Of a stretch of 64,000 nucleotides of DNA, positions 24,962 through 38,320 are shown piece by piece. This DNA comes from Quercus robur (Eukaryota > Streptophyta > Magnoliopsida > Fagales > Fagaceae), in contig NC_065538.1 of the NCBI RefSeq assembly GCF_932294415.1, forward strand, positions 74,873,834-74,937,833. The letters run 5' to 3'. The translations under genes and the position numbers were made by a program. Every line of letters starts with the position of its first letter. Position 1 is the stretch's first letter. The notes beneath the pieces are model-generated. The model was given only the letters and a program-made list of their open reading frames with translations. It ran no database searches and was not told the origin of the DNA.

Positions 24962-27382
24962 ATGAAAATCTCATCACCCTTTTCCCTCACTATCACCGTC
25001 AACCTTATAGTTATCACCTTGATATCTTTTTCGCTGCACAGTTCAGTTGTTTATTGCCTTGGCTCAGCCTCCACCATCGCCATTACCTATGGCACAGACA
25101 CTGTCTGTGGTATCATTGCTGCTGAGCCTACTCAGAGAATCCAATGCTACCAAAAAGGTGAGATCATTTCGGTTCAACCCAGTATCTCCTTTGAAGCCAT
25201 CTCAGGTGGCTATGGCTTCTTCTGCGGCCTCAGGTCTGATGGCTTCAGCATCCTATGCTGGGACACTACTACCTCATCAAACTCGACCTTTAAACCAAAA
25301 CGTATATATTACAATGAAACGATTAAAATTACTGATCTAGCTGTTGGCGATGCTCAAGTTTGTGCCAGAGAGGTCAACTCTGGTATAGCCAAGGGCTGGA
25401 GAGGAAGTCATGAAGCTGGGTCTAAATCTACATCACCTGGAGACGCATTGAGTTTTCGTGCAATCACATCTGGGAGTGGTTTTTCATGTGGGATTTTGAA
25501 GAACAATGGAACAGTTTTATGTTGGGGTAATGGTAGTATTGGAGCTGAGATTCAGAGACAGTTTGGGAATTTGTCAATGTCAACCTTAGTTGCTGGAGAG
25601 TCTCATGCCTGCGGTTTGACATTGACAGGGATTTTGGTTTGCAAAGGGAACAATGGTTCTGGCCAACTGGATGTTCCTTTTAGTTCTGCTTATGAGTTTT
25701 CTGGTTTGGCATTGGGAGCAAATTTTACTTGTGCTATTAAGGCAAGAAATGGATTGGTTGCATGTTGGGGAGGAAAAAACAGATTTGAATTTGATAGCAG
25801 TGTTATTGACAACGTTTCCTTTGAGTCTATTGTTGCAGGTTTGGATTTTGCTTGTGGGTTAACATCGAAAAATTTATATATGATTTGTTGGGGACCTGGT
25901 TGGTCTAACATGCCAAGTGACCTTCCATTAGGAATGATTATTCCAGGACCATGTGTTCAAGCTTCATGTAATACATGTGGCACATATCCAAATTCTGAGG
26001 CTCTCTGTGATGGGTCTGGAAATATATGCAAGTCTTGCCAGATTCAGTTTCCAGTTGCAGTGTCATTGCCACCTACAACATCACCATCACAGCCAGTTCC
26101 TCCATCAACCAAAGCCCCCAACAAGGTTTCATTAGCGTTTGTGATTGTTGGATCGGTGGGAGCTTTTGTGGGCATTTGCTCAATTGTCTTTTGCATATGG
26201 ACTGGAGAATGTGGTTTCTTGCGGAAGAATACTCATACTTCTGCTCAACCCACAACTACTGACGGCAATGTGCATACTGCTGCTGTGCCTCACATTGGTT
26301 CTAATGTCCCAACTTCAAGATCATATTCCAGCAATCTTCAAAGCCCCAGGATAATGGGGAGGCAGAGAAGTGGGTCATCAACATTATCCAGGCATGTGGA
26401 CAAGACTCGGATATTTTCTTTCTCAGAGCTTTCCAGTGCCACCAATAACTTCACTTTGGAGAACAAGATTGGTGCTGGGAGCTTTGGTACCGTTTACAAA
26501 GGCAAGCTTTCAGATGGCCGTGAAGTGGCCATTAAGAGGGGAGAAACTTCTATCAAAATGAAGAAATTCCAGGAAAAAGAAATCGCTTTTGGTGCCGAAT
26601 TGGCATTGTTATCTCGGCTTCACCATAAGCACTTAGTGGGGTTAATTGGATTCTGCGAAGAAAAGGATGAGAGGCTTTTGGTTTATGAGTACATGAGCAA
26701 TGGTTCACTCCATGATCACTTGCATAACAAGAACAACATTGATAGAAGTGGTAGCATTTGGAATTCTTGGAAAATGAGGATCAAAATCGCATTAGACGCT
26801 GCTAGGGGAATTGAGTATCTGCATAACTATGCGGTGCCACCCATTATTCATAGAGACATTAAGTCCTCAAATATACTTTTAGATGCAAATTGGACTGCAA
26901 GAGTGTCTGACTTCGGATTGTCACTAATGGAGCCAGAATCTGAACATGAATCCATGTCAATCAAGGCAGTTGGAACAGTTGGCTACATAGATCCTGAGTA
27001 CTATGTATTAAACGTTTTGACAACTAAGAGTGATGTCTATGGCTTAGGGGTGGTCTTATTAGAGCTTTTGACAGGGAAGAGAGCAGTGTTCAAGAATGAA
27101 GAGGATGGAACAGGACCTATGGGCGTGGTGGAGTATGCAGGGCCACTGATATTGGCGGGGCAGCTACAAAAGGTATCGGATAAAACAGTTGGGCCGCTGG
27201 AGATGAATGAGGCTGAGGCAGTTAGGCTGGTGGCTTACACTGCTATGCATTGTGTGCACTTGGAGGGAAAGGAGAGGCCTAACATGAGTGACATTGTTGC
27301 CAATTTGGAGAGAGCCCTGGCTCTTTGTGAGGACAACCCTGGTAGCCTCTCTCCTGCTACATTGTCCATTCATTTAGAATGA
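24962..27382 (+). CDS. CCR3: CRINKLY4-related receptor-like serine/threonine kinase (CCR3-like)
   Basis: An intronless 806-residue type I membrane kinase. Residues 1-33 are a signal peptide. Residues 34-315 hold crinkly/RCC1-like repeats with regularly spaced Cys-Gly and CWG motifs (FFCGL, LCWDT, FSCGI, LCWGN, HACGL, FTCAI, ACWGG, FACGL, ICWGP) that form an extracellular propeller. Residues 331-359 are a short Cys-rich segment (CVQASCNTCG...CKSCQ), followed by a Pro/Ser stalk, a membrane helix at about 389-412 and a Ser-rich juxtamembrane region. The kinase (about 501-790) has the Gly loop GAGSFGTV, Lys525 in VAIKRG, HRD at 630-632, DFG at 650-652 and DPEYY, so all catalytic residues are present. 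CR4 relatives act in epidermal and meristem signalling. The symbol is assigned by layout and N-terminal resemblance; CCR4 is the alternative. Confidence 0.9.
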   Translation: MKISSPFSLTITVNLIVITLISFSLHSSVVYCLGSASTIAITYGTDTVCGIIAAEPTQRIQCYQKGEIISVQPSISFEAISGGYGFFCGLRSDGFSILCWDTTTSSNSTFKPKRIYYNETIKITDLAVGDAQVCAREVNSGIAKGWRGSHEAGSKSTSPGDALSFRAITSGSGFSCGILKNNGTVLCWGNGSIGAEIQRQFGNLSMSTLVAGESHACGLTLTGILVCKGNNGSGQLDVPFSSAYEFSGLALGANFTCAIKARNGLVACWGGKNRFEFDSSVIDNVSFESIVAGLDFACGLTSKNLYMICWGPGWSNMPSDLPLGMIIPGPCVQASCNTCGTYPNSEALCDGSGNICKSCQIQFPVAVSLPPTTSPSQPVPPSTKAPNKVSLAFVIVGSVGAFVGICSIVFCIWTGECGFLRKNTHTSAQPTTTDGNVHTAAVPHIGSNVPTSRSYSSNLQSPRIMGRQRSGSSTLSRHVDKTRIFSFSELSSATNNFTLENKIGAGSFGTVYKGKLSDGREVAIKRGETSIKMKKFQEKEIAFGAELALLSRLHHKHLVGLIGFCEEKDERLLVYEYMSNGSLHDHLHNKNNIDRSGSIWNSWKMRIKIALDAARGIEYLHNYAVPPIIHRDIKSSNILLDANWTARVSDFGLSLMEPESEHESMSIKAVGTVGYIDPEYYVLNVLTTKSDVYGLGVVLLELLTGKRAVFKNEEDGTGPMGVVEYAGPLILAGQLQKVSDKTVGPLEMNEAEAVRLVAYTAMHCVHLEGKERPNMSDIVANLERALALCEDNPGSLSPATLSIHLE

Positions 27383-30099
27383 AACCCCCAAAAATGGCAA
27401 TGGTTATTATTATTTTATTTATTCTTATAAGGGTAATTGTTTTCTAAATGATATTCTATTGTGGTTTTAATCACATTTTCGATCTCCTATACTACTTTTC
27501 TGTAATATAGTGCAATAACAAAGCAAAGTATCTCTCTTTTCATAGGTGTTTTTTTTTAGGCTGAGGTTTGTAGGGAAAAGGAAGATGACGAAAAGGGAAT
27601 TTTGGGTCTAATATGTTTTTCTCTTGGGACTGTTAATTTGATTGAGCATTGATGATGTTACAAAAGATGAACTTGATGAACTACCTCCAACTGACCCTGT
27701 GCTTGGGTTAGGCTCTTCTTCTTCCAAAAAAAAAGTAGATTATGGTCTAGTAGATCCACTCGTGAAAACGTTTGATATGTTAAATTTGTTATTTGTTTCC
27801 TGGTTCTAAATGGTGAAATATTATAGCCCAGTAACCAAATTTATGTTCTGTTTGATAGGAGGAATTAGTGGCTTTAAGTTTGATTGACATATTGTGCCTA
27901 TCTTTATTCATCTTGTAGTGCTTTGGTTTTAATGGTGTGTATAACTGAGCCTCTATCCAAGCTGTGTCATAAAACAAGATTTCATTTGGAATAGATTTTC
28001 GCAGCTCTGTGTTGGTGAACTTAATTGATTCCATTCCCACATATATATCAGATTTTGTACTTCGATTATGTGGTTAAGAGTAAGTTTTTTCATCAAGTGT
28101 GTGCCTTAATTAGTTTTAGAAAAATAAGCATGATTTGCTTGTGATCTAATTTAACATAGTCTTCGCTCTCTCTAGAAATAGAATCTATTGCATCTTTCAT
28201 TCTGTTGCTACCACTTTCTTTCTATTATTACTAATAGAGGAAGCACTTCATTGTTAAAATCTTGCAACTTCATCCCCATGGAGTATCTGGAATTGACCTT
28301 TAGGATTTTCTCAAATGATTTATGTTTTAACCATCACTCTGATTGCCACATGTTTCCTATGTCACTAATGCTTGTCCGATATGTGCATTTTGAAGGAATA
28401 CTTGAGACCAATGAGGCATACTGAACACAATAGTACCAAAACTCCTGGTTAATTACAAACCTTAAGTATTCAAATTGTTCCCTTATTGGTTTTTAATGCT
28501 TCCCATCATTTTTTTTCGCAAACTGTTGGCAGAGCATTGGAGCAATCCCAATCAAAACTTTTTAATTGCAGAAGTCATAACAAAACAAAAGAACAAGACA
28601 AAAAGACAAAGTTGCTGGTGAAAGGAAAGCTTCAAATATGGCCTAATGACACATAGGTTGATTTCTTTGGGTTCTTGCAATGCACATGCCAGGTATGAAG
28701 TAAGGAGAAGATTGAAAAGTAGGCAGTTCTGGTATGAGCCATTGGACATTAAGGAACAAGTATTATTTTGAGGGCATGCAACTGCACCCACAGCAGATTT
28801 TGGATATGCCCCAGGTGCCATTGCGTGACTACAAGAAAGTTTCCCAGCTCCATCAAATTGACTGTAGCGACCGAAGAGAAAAAAATAGCAGCAGTCCATG
28901 AAGTTTTATGGGTTGAACCTTTGGTCTCAGTATGAAAGCTTGTTAAGAAGGAAATAGTGATTTTTGTAGAAAGTAGCAGCAGGTGGCAAATAGCTGCAAT
29001 ACTCTATACTCACTGTTAAACTTTTGATATTAATAAAAGTTTAACCGTTTTTTACTTCTACCTCTTAAAACAAAAATCAATAAGCAGATTTTTTTTGGTA
29101 TAAAATTAGTTTGAACTTCACAAAGGTAAGCATAAAATGAGTGCTGGTATTGTTTTTTCTGTGTCCTCAAAAGTAGATCTTCAACCACTATCTAGACACT
29201 AAACACTCACAACTCAATTACATTAAAAAAAAAAAATGTTTTGAAAGCAATTTGCCAACACTAAAATAATTTGAGCCTAACATTAGCCATAGATTTGTTT
29301 TAAATGAAATGAAGAGGGTTCTTAATTTTTTTCTTTAAGGACAATTTTCCAGGATCCTCAATTAATCAATTCGAATCATATGAACTTCACAACTCATAAC
29401 AAATAGCAATATTAATAAAGGATGTGCTTGAATCAACCAAAATAAAGCTCCAAAGAGCAAATTGACCCAAATGACCACAAAGGTATCTCCCCAATCAATC
29501 CACAACGAACCAATTGAACCCCAAACCTCACAAGAAGAAGCGAATCAATAAAAACTAAGATAAACCCCTCTTGTATCAATAAATCAAAAGGCAAATTAAT
29601 TAACATTAAAGGTTGCACTAAGACTAGCAAAAACAAATGAAAACTATTAACATCACCTTTGTCACACTCAATGAAGACGGGAATAAAATTGTATTCATTG
29701 TCTCAATGAAGAGGAAATAGTAAAATAGATGAAAACCTAACCATCATCAAATAATTATAAACAAATAAAAGGGCACTGGAAACACATCACAGACCTGGAT
29801 CCATATTCCAAGGTGCAATCCTACCACAGAATTTTCAAATTATGAAATCTGCAAACGCAATGCTCTCAACCATGTGCAGTAAAAACCAAACAGAAATATT
29901 TATAATCCTTAATGGAGCCCATCCTTTTCAACCATAAAATATGAACCAAAGCACTAAAAAAAAAAAAAAAAAAAAAGAAGTAACCACTGACTCTTTCATT
30001 CAACCACCCCAAGGCATTAGTCAAAACCATTTTTAAATTTGGTCCTAACCTAACTGGCCTAATACAGGCAGTGTTACCAACTCTGAATGAGAGATTGAC
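27383..30099. other. Intergenic spacer, no recognised gene
   Basis: About 2.7 kb holding the kinase 3' UTR and AT-rich sequence, with a long A tract at 29957-29977. A 115-codon minus-strand open frame at 28552-28899 matches nothing I know and has no clear start context. No repeat structure is evident. Confidence 0.35.
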
Positions 30100-32672
30100 T
30101 TGAACACAAGAAAAATATTGTATTGAGATGTCTCTCTGCTCTGTCAAAGCACACCTTACCACATTCACTCTAGGGACACCAAAGTCCTTGAAGTCATCAA
30201 CCTGGGGAGAAATGGCTCTAATGCATGCGAGGTAGTTAGGATCATCTTCCCATTCTGCCTCAACATCTAGGGTTTCTTCAATATTTGGATCATACACCAG
30301 CTCCTCAACATCTTCTACCTCTTCATCATCCTTTTAAATGACAAGGGTCCTAGAGGGACATCTAGCTGCGATGTGTCCAACCCCACTGCATTTGAAGCAT
30401 TGGAGGTGAGAGCCTAATCTTGAAGGCTCATTGACCAGACCTTTTCCCTTGTCCTCTTTTTCTATTTGGGTGCTATTGGGGTTAACCTTAGGGGGTAAGG
30501 CAAGTCTAGATTTGCTACCAAAAGGTTGAGGGTTGGTGGGAACACTCTAGAGCTCAGAATGTCGCCAAAAGATAGATTTGGATGCAAATTCACAATTCCT
30601 AGCGAGGTCATATGCTTCTCTTAAGGTAGTGACTCCTCTGGTGATAATCTCACCTAGTAGGTTAGCATTTAAACCTTTCTTGAACCTATTGAGTGTGACA
30701 ACCTCTTCCTCGACTATTCGAATTTGCCTCTTGAACTCCTTGAACTTCTCTATATATTCAACAACAGGAGCAGTGCCTTGCTTTAGGTGATCCCATTCCT
30801 TAAGGAAGGAGTTCCTATAAGTTGGAGGAAGATAATTCCTTGAGAGTGCATCCTTCATCTCAAGCCAATTAGTAATGGGGGGCTCATGCCGTCGCCTAAG
30901 GGTATTCTCAAGGTCTTCCCAAAAAAGGTCGGCTCTTCCAATTAACTTCATCCTGGCATACCTCACTTTCTTATTCTCAGCCCAATGGTAGTAGTCAAAG
31001 AATTTCTCCATCTAACGTAACCAATCAGTGAAAACCCATGGGTCTAGGCAGCCATCAAAGGTGGGTGCTTCTATTTTTTCCTTGAACATCCTATCATCAT
31101 AATCCCTAGGGCCATTGTGATTATAGTGATCATGTTCAAAGTTTGGAGCCCTATTAAAGTAACCGTGGTTATTTTGCCAAAGCATGTTATCTCCTTCATG
31201 GTTAATGGTCTCTCTTTGAGATGCTTCAATTCGCTCAACCCTATCTAGTAAATTATGGACACTTTTTACTAGGTCTTCTATGGTTTGCTCTAAGGAGGGC
31301 CTAGGCTTGGAAGTGGATTGATATTCAGAGTTTGACATGATGCGACCACTACGTAAATGCATGCACACTATATTTATGAATGCAATTAAGATTCACAAAA
31401 GTTCAAGTAACCAATTCTCAATGTAAAATTAAGGTCAAGCAAGAGTGCATGTAGAGATTAGATCAATGAATCAAAGGAATAAATTGCAGTCAAGTAGTGA
31501 CAATGTTCACAATATTGAGAGATAGCCCAAAGAAAAGTCAATTTCCAATAAGCTCCACAATTAATAATGAGAATCAGATATTTCAAAGAAATTGGATTTT
31601 TTTTTTTTTTTTTTGGAATTTTAGAATGGGTACTGAAAGAAAGCACAAATAATAAAATAGTTAACTTGAGCACAAAATGGGTAGGCCAATGGGGAATGGT
31701 GGGATATGCACATAAAAAATATAAAGATAATATCTTTCAATGAGACAAAATTGAGTCCACCAAAAAGAAAGTAAGAGTTATACCCTGGTCAGTGGCCAAC
31801 TTATTGCACTGGATAGTCACGAGATTGGCTCCTCAAGTGAATGGATCTTACTTGGACAAGTGTACCTGTGGATGAACAATTTGAAGGTCCAATACATGCA
31901 ATGGGCTGTCACAGTAACAATACTTTCTTTCTTTTCTTTCCCTTTGATTTTTTTTTTTTTTGGATTTTTTTTTTTAATTTTTTGCAAAAATAATAAAATA
32001 CATTGCTACTTTAAGACACTATAGACATGGACTTAAAAGAAATTCAAATGGACTTAAAAGAAACTGCAGGCACGGACTTAAAAGAAACCCAAAGTACAGA
32101 CTCTAAAAGGAACTCAAACCACAAACTAAAAAGAAAGACCACAGAAACTAAAAGAGACTGGCGATAGGCTTGCAGTGCTAGGGACCGGCGACTGTGGTGG
32201 TGCGATGACGGGGGTGCCAGCATTGACGAGGAAGACAGCGACGACTAGACATGGAGGTGGTCGACGTCCTCAGCGGCGATGATGGCGTAGCTCGGCAAGT
32301 GTCTGTTGGGGCGGCGGCAGCTAAGTGCTAATCTGTGGGTTTCGACGGCTGGTGGGCTTGCATGGGTCACCTTTCCTTTTTTTTTTTTTTTTTTTTTTTT
32401 TGGGTTTTGTGATCAGAGGTAGGCACAAATGGTGGTCATCGGCTTAGGAGGCGCTACTGGCTTCTCTGTTGGCTTGGGGGTGAAAAACTCATGCGAGGCT
32501 TGCAGGAATATACAGATTGCAGGGATTGGTTTGGGCTTGTTCAAGATCTCATGGGACAAAAACTTGAGAGGTACTGTCATCTTTGGCTAGCTTGCTCTTT
32601 TAATGATTTTGCTTTCAAGTGGTTGTGTACAATTGTGTTGTATGGACTGGAAACCTGGCTCTAATACCAAAA
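30100..32672 (-). mobile_element. Ty3/gypsy-type LTR retrotransposon fossil: leader, gag and zinc knuckle only
   Basis: The minus-strand order is a tRNA-Met-type primer-binding site at 32657-32669 (TGGTATTAGAGCC), a GC-rich leader (about 32150-32560), gag (31368 down to about 30550) and a CCHC zinc knuckle at about 30358-30400 (CFKCSGVGHIAARC). An acidic region leading toward protease follows and the match stops near 30140. The gag shows the usual retrotransposon gag core (WEDLENTLRRR...YLPPTYRNSFLKEW). Protease, reverse transcriptase and integrase are absent. It is a truncated copy with a few breaks, of middle to old age. LTR limits are not resolved; the 5' LTR should lie just above 32672. 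Confidence 0.8.
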
Positions 32673-33421
32673 CTGACATAGGACAACCACACTATTTCAA
32701 AAGAACAAGTAAACCACAAAATAAACCCTAGCAATGATGGCGTAGCTAGGCACCAAAAAAAAATTGAAACACACGTTTTTATTTTTTTATTTTTTTTTAT
32801 TTTATTCTCAAAACTGTGTTACAATAATCAGAAAAAGTTCTTAAATAACTAATAATAAAAATGCATAAAGAAATCCTAATTATTAAATGCTCAGGCTTGT
32901 TTAGTCTCAAGCCCAATAACTAATAGGTTCCATCCATAAGACCACAAGTTAGACAGTCTTCTTTTTGCTCTTACTCCTATACGTGCGTGTAATTGGGAGC
33001 TTGTACCTCATGTCCGCACTAGATGTTGTAGTACATCTAAAATTGGTTGAACTGATTACTCACATAAATATTGAATCCTAAAAAATAATTAATTTTTTAC
33101 TATGTGGTCTGCTCAAAGTTAAACAATAATATTAAACATAATCAAAGGATTCAAGCCTTCCCTTTCAACACAGACATGGATGCTTTCAAGGGCAAATACA
33201 CTCGCACTGTCACACACACACTAGACACGGCAAGAATGAAAACTAAATTTGAATACACAAACACACTTGACAAAGCAAAAATGAAAATTAAATTTGCTCA
33301 CTTTTGTTGTTACTTGTTACGCAATGAACTATAAGTAGTCCTATTTATCTGTTTCTCTTAAAATACATTCAAAAAAAGGAAGAGGTCAAAATTGAGTTTT
33401 GGATGGCATATACAGAAATAA
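32673..33421. other. Spacer, possibly remnant LTR of the gypsy fossil
   Basis: AT-rich sequence directly beyond the primer-binding site, where the 5' LTR of the minus-strand element is expected. I could not find a matching partner LTR or clear TG...CA limits. The right end is the 3' UTR of the UTP6 gene. Confidence 0.35.
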
Positions 33422-36400
33422 TCATAAATTGAGAGGTGCAATGAGCGCAGTTGAGTCTTTTAGGGTCTTCCGCGCACGCCAATGGACAGCAGTTGCTGTT
33501 TCTGATGTTCCCATCTGTTAAAATGGTGAAAATAAAGAGAACTTATGAGTACATTCTACCAAAAATATAAGTTTTTAAAGTTCCACTTAAAAATTTAAAA
33601 AAAAAAAAAAAAAAGTTTCATTCAATAGGAACACAGTTGGGAAAAGAACTTAAACAAATAATATGCATCAACAAGCATTTGTCTTTTGTCTAGAGTACAA
33701 GCAGCACAAAGTACTGGTGAGGTGAGCTTTCATGGGCTGCACCTGCATGAATTTTCAATCAACAACAAACCTACCATGAAATCCCTTCCTTTTTTGGTCA
33801 TGCTGGACCTTTGATTTTGGAAATGAAAATTGCAAAGGTCCAGATATAGGATGGTCATGTTAAACAAGGTGAGCCACAATTAATCCTCAGGGCTCATTGT
33901 ATGGTAGGTCTTAGCTACTGGAAAAAGTTAAATAGCATATCCCACCATTCAAAGAAAGAAAAGCAAAGTTTACCTTAGCCTCCATTGAATAGTAATCTTG
34001 CCACAAGCTCACATTTTGGCCGTAAGTAGCAAGTGCAGATTCATATAACTTGCGGGCATTTACAATGCCATCTTTATCACCAACAGAAGAAAGATTTGAT
34101 TCCAATTCAATGCAATTTTTGTATATAGCAATACCAGGATGCGGCAAAGCAAGAAATCTGTAATTGAAACATGATAGAAGTTTAGAAACCTGTAGTTAAG
34201 GCAACTGCCAAGTAATATTATTAAATCCATGCACCAAAGAATGTGGAAATTATGAAAAATTCATAAAATAAATGTTCAGTAGCTCAGAAACTAGCGACAT
34301 ACTGCTTATACATCTCTCTTGCATGCTGAACTCCATCCTTTTGAAGAACAAAATTAACGATAGCAGAAGAGAGGGAAAAGCCATTTTCACTGCCACCATC
34401 TCTAGCTAATGAAGCAAGAGAAATCTCTACCAGCTTGTCAAAAAAACGCTTCTGATTTGCAAAGAACTTGAGGGCCTGCAATATGAGATAACGTCAAGAA
34501 AATCCCAAACACCTTTCAAAGAACATTATTTTAGTGTATATGTATAATACACAAATTGGACCCAATTCAACTCAATTTGGTCCAACAAAAACATTTGGCA
34601 CATGTTTTCAACTAGGAAGAAAGCTCCCAAGCCATTCATATTTAAGATATTCACCTGAAAAAAAATTGAAAATTCAGAAGCTATTTTATGCATTGAGCTT
34701 TCCATTACTATTTAACCAAGTACGATATAAATGGGATTAAAGCTGTGTTCAATTGAAGTGTGCTCAGCATTATATATAATATGAAATTAATCACAAAGAG
34801 TAGTTCAAAAGCATAGAACCACCAAGGAGAACAGGATCATAAGTAACTAAGATGGTGCAAACACCAGATTAATGTTGATTAATTCCATTGGTCTAGATTA
34901 TGGGATTTGGGTTTAGTAGAATTTTAATTTCGTTTGAGGGTTTAAAGAGATTTTTTTGTGAACTCCAGATTATTATTTGCCCCCCACCCTTTTTTTTTTT
35001 TCCTTCTTGCAACTCTATGCTGCATCATAACTCATAAGAAGGTGGAGGCCTCATGAGAGTTCTGCTACATGAGTTTAGACAAGCCACTCTCTATAATCAG
35101 TTCAAGAATATTTATAATAGCTGACAATTGAGTGTAGATTGACAAAATCCTTAGTTGAGCATCCACAATCAAATTGCTGAAGATTAAATCACACGATAAT
35201 ACAAATGCTGTGACAGACAATCATAATAATCTGAACTGCAACGGTAGATAACAGAAAAGTATATGGGTAAATGACAACATACCATTAGCCACAAGCTTTC
35301 AGCTTTCGAGATGGACACTTTCGGCAGAATTTTTGTTAGAAGTTCAAAGATGGATTGTAGATCAGCTTTACTTGGAGAAGAAGAATCCTTCATAATGCAT
35401 CTAATTTCTATTGAGACCCTTAATAGCCATAACTGTGCTGAATCTGATAGTTTTCCACTGCAAAGCTTTTCTGCCAGTTTCCTGGCTTCATCCAATTGTC
35501 CCAATTGCAAATAAAATGAAATATGTTGGCAAGCAAGGTCCTCTGTAATGTAACCCATTTTTTCAGCCTTCTCATATACCATCAAAAGGCGCGAAGTATA
35601 ATTTACATTATGACTGGGCAACAAAGAATTTTGGTTTTCTTGTTCTGGGGGAGCAATAATACCCATCAAAAACTTTGCATACAGATTAAACATCATGGCT
35701 GAAGGTACAATATTTAAAGCCTCCTCATAAACCTATACAAGGAAAAGCATCAAATCCGACCATTAGATTTATATAGTAAAAAAACAAGCCTGCGTTCAGA
35801 ACATGCATGCATGTCTATTTCAATTTCATAGTAAGGAAAGCATAGATCATAGATGTTTGTTAAGCTATCACAACGCAGGAACAATTAGTCGCACCAAATA
35901 GAATATTTAAGTAGTTCAAGGGTTTATACCTGAATTGTTTTTTGCACCTGAGAAAGCACAATTTTTTGTTCACTCATGCCTTGTGTACTTTTAGGACCAA
36001 CAATTTCAAGTTTTGCAAGCCAGTCCCAATATTCTGGTTCTGTTGAAAAATCTCTCTTCATGTCATTTAGCATCTCCTCACGCTTTTCTTCAGAATGTGC
36101 TAGGTCTGTTGCTTCCAATATCTCAAACAACCGCTTTCTCAGGCTAAAACTAGAAGGGAGCGCTTTGACTGCTGCACTATAAATAGTTTCTAAAACGCTC
36201 AAACCTTGCTGCCGAAACAAATCTACTTTCATCTTTAACCCTTCATTTTCAACATTTGCTCCATCATTATTTTCTTCTTCATCTTTAAGGGACATAAATA
36301 AATCCTTGTTTTCTTCTCTCCATTCTTTTTCATCAGCAAGTCTAGTATCACGGACCAGAGTTCCCTCATCCTCCCCAAGTGCAACCTTCCGGGCCTTTAA

Positions 36401-37646
36401 CTTATTAAGGTAAGTAAGTTCCATCCGAAGATACTCTACCCAAAGGTCTTCTGAAGTTGGACAGACTCTCAAACCACTCTGCATGAGAGCACGGGCAGCT
36501 GCAACATTTAAGTTATGGTCAAATTCCCAAGCTGCAGCATATATCCAAACTCCTGGGACCTTTGGATGGAACCTAATTACCTGGGCCAATACCTGCACAA
36601 GTTTATGACAAAAATATTTCCTCAGAACATGGAATAACCGAAAAGACAAAATTTCAATGACAACATTTCTTTTTCCATCCTTACGGTATCATAAAGCAAA
36701 GAGTTATACTTAACTGGGCATAATTGCAGCTAATTGGATAGGCCAATTATTCAAATCCCTCTTTTTTTTGCTCTCTAAATATCATTAGTATTACAATCTC
36801 AGTCTATTCCTCCAATCAATCAGCAACCAAATGGGGCATAAAACCCTTGCATTTGCTTCTCTAACACTAAAACAACAAAATGCAAAATAAAGTTAAAAAT
36901 TGAACCTTTTTATGTCCCTCTCAATTTTTTCTTAGCAACCAACAATGCACAAGGAACAATTACTACGATAACAACAACAACAAAACCTTAATACCAAAAC
37001 CATTAAGTCATCTATATATCCAATTGTTCATGTGTATTCTTCTCTTCCATTCTACTAGTGTTATATTAGGTTCTCATTACTGCCTAAGAAAATATCCCCC
37101 CCCACCCCCCCAAAAAAAAAAACACAAAATTTTAAGCTGACCTTCTCATTTTACAATCTAAAGCAACACTTTCCTTCACTTTCTCAGTAACCAAACAAAG
37201 CCAAAAAAAAAAAAATCATTTAAAAAAGAAAAAGACTTCACCTTTTTCATTCTTCCATTCCTTTTTAGCCTACAAAACTCAAGGTACCGAAACCACAAAT
37301 CGATATCGCCTTTAAACCTTGTAACAGCGAGGCGAAAAATCTCGACGATCCTAGTGACGCCGGCGAAGTCCGAATGGTACTGCTTCATCTTCATGTTTCC
37401 CTTTTCTTTAAGCTCACGCGCCACCGACTTCTTCCTGAGTCGGCGGAGCAAGTCGAGCTGAGTCTCGTACTCGATGTAAGCCAGATAGTCCTGCTTGAGC
37501 GGGCTAGGCCGTTTCAGGCGGTACTCGTACTTGCGGCGCTGCTTGACGATCTCGGCGATCTCTCGGCGCGTGAAGAGGCCGCGCCGCTCGAAGTCGTCGA
37601 GCTCGTTCACCATTCGCTCCAGCCGGTATTGCACCACGTCAGCCAT
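33422..37646 (-). CDS. UTP6: UTP6 homologue, U3 snoRNP-associated HAT-repeat protein
   Basis: A component of the small-subunit processome, which with U3 snoRNA drives early cleavages of pre-18S rRNA in the nucleolus. Minus-strand coding exons are 37646-37242, 36592-35930, 35732-35283, 34475-34303, 34157-33974 and 33514-33422. All junctions are GT-AG and in frame, giving 655 residues ending in TGA. The N-terminus MADVVQYRLERMVNELDDFE, then FTRREIAEIVKQRRKYEYRL, is the UTP6 signature domain. From about residue 85 onward half-a-TPR (HAT) repeats follow (for example VTRIVEIFRLAVTRFKGDID and GVWIYAAAWEFDHNLN), interrupted near 225-265 by an acidic linker rich in Asp, Glu and Asn. The last exon encodes a short tail (MGTSETATAVHWRARKTLKD...). 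The gene appears intact; microsatellites lie in its promoter. Confidence 0.94.
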
Positions 37647-37789
37647 TGTTGTTTCAAAAAATCTGTTTGTGAGTTAACGAATTGAGAAGAGAAGGAATCG
37701 AAAACCTAACAATGTATTGTGTGGCAAAGGATTTGAAAAACCCTGAAATTGGTTTTGAGGATAGTATGAATGAATATGAAACCCTAAAC

Positions 37790-37891
37790 TTTGTGTGTGT
37801 GTATGTGTGTGTGTGTGTATGTGTGTGTGAGAGAGAGAGAGAGAGGGGTGGCACCGTTGTGGTACGTTGGACTAGCTAGGGTTTTGGGTTT

Positions 37892-37928
<37 letters not shown>

Positions 37929-37930
37929 GG
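37790..37930. repeat. GT and GA microsatellites in the UTP6 promoter
   Basis: A (GT)n tract with TATG interruptions at 37792-37828, a (GA)n tract at 37829-37844 and a pure (GT)n tract at 37896-37927, followed by a G-rich run. They lie 145-285 bp upstream of the UTP6 start and are likely length-variable. Confidence 0.9.
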
Positions 37931-38212
37931 GGGTGGGGTGGGGGGGGGAATTTTAACAAAAACTATAGATTTTTTGCAATCAACAAATATTAAATTATAG
38001 ATTCAATTTAACAAAAATAGTAATAATAATAATTCTAAGAAAAAATATTAAATAATACTAAATGAAAAATGAAATTACAGAATAAATACCCTATTGATTG
38101 GTTTAGTAGAATTAAATCCTCTCTTTATACGTGTAAGATATCATTTCAAGTCTGACGTATCAAAAGTGTTTTTGTTTAAGTAATCAAAAAAAAAAAAAAA
38201 AAATCAAATCAT

Positions 38213-38320
38213 TGTGTGTTGTTTTTATTGTTTAGGTTTGATAAGTCAACCTTAACAAATAAAATAATATTTATATATCAAGTACAGGATATTATTGTTT
38301 TGCCCTTATTTCTTATAACA
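38213..38320 (-). repeat. 3' LTR of the copia fossil
   Basis: The minus strand begins TGTTATAAGAAATAAGGGC after the purine tract AAGGGGG and shares TTGATATATAAATA and GGTTGACTTATCAAACC with the 5' copy. Its outer end is diverged, so the limit at about 38213 is approximate. Confidence 0.7.

Noticed and set aside
28552-28899. A 115-codon minus-strand frame with several Cys
   Set aside because: Matches no family I know and its C-terminal half is simple hydrophobic sequence; most likely chance.
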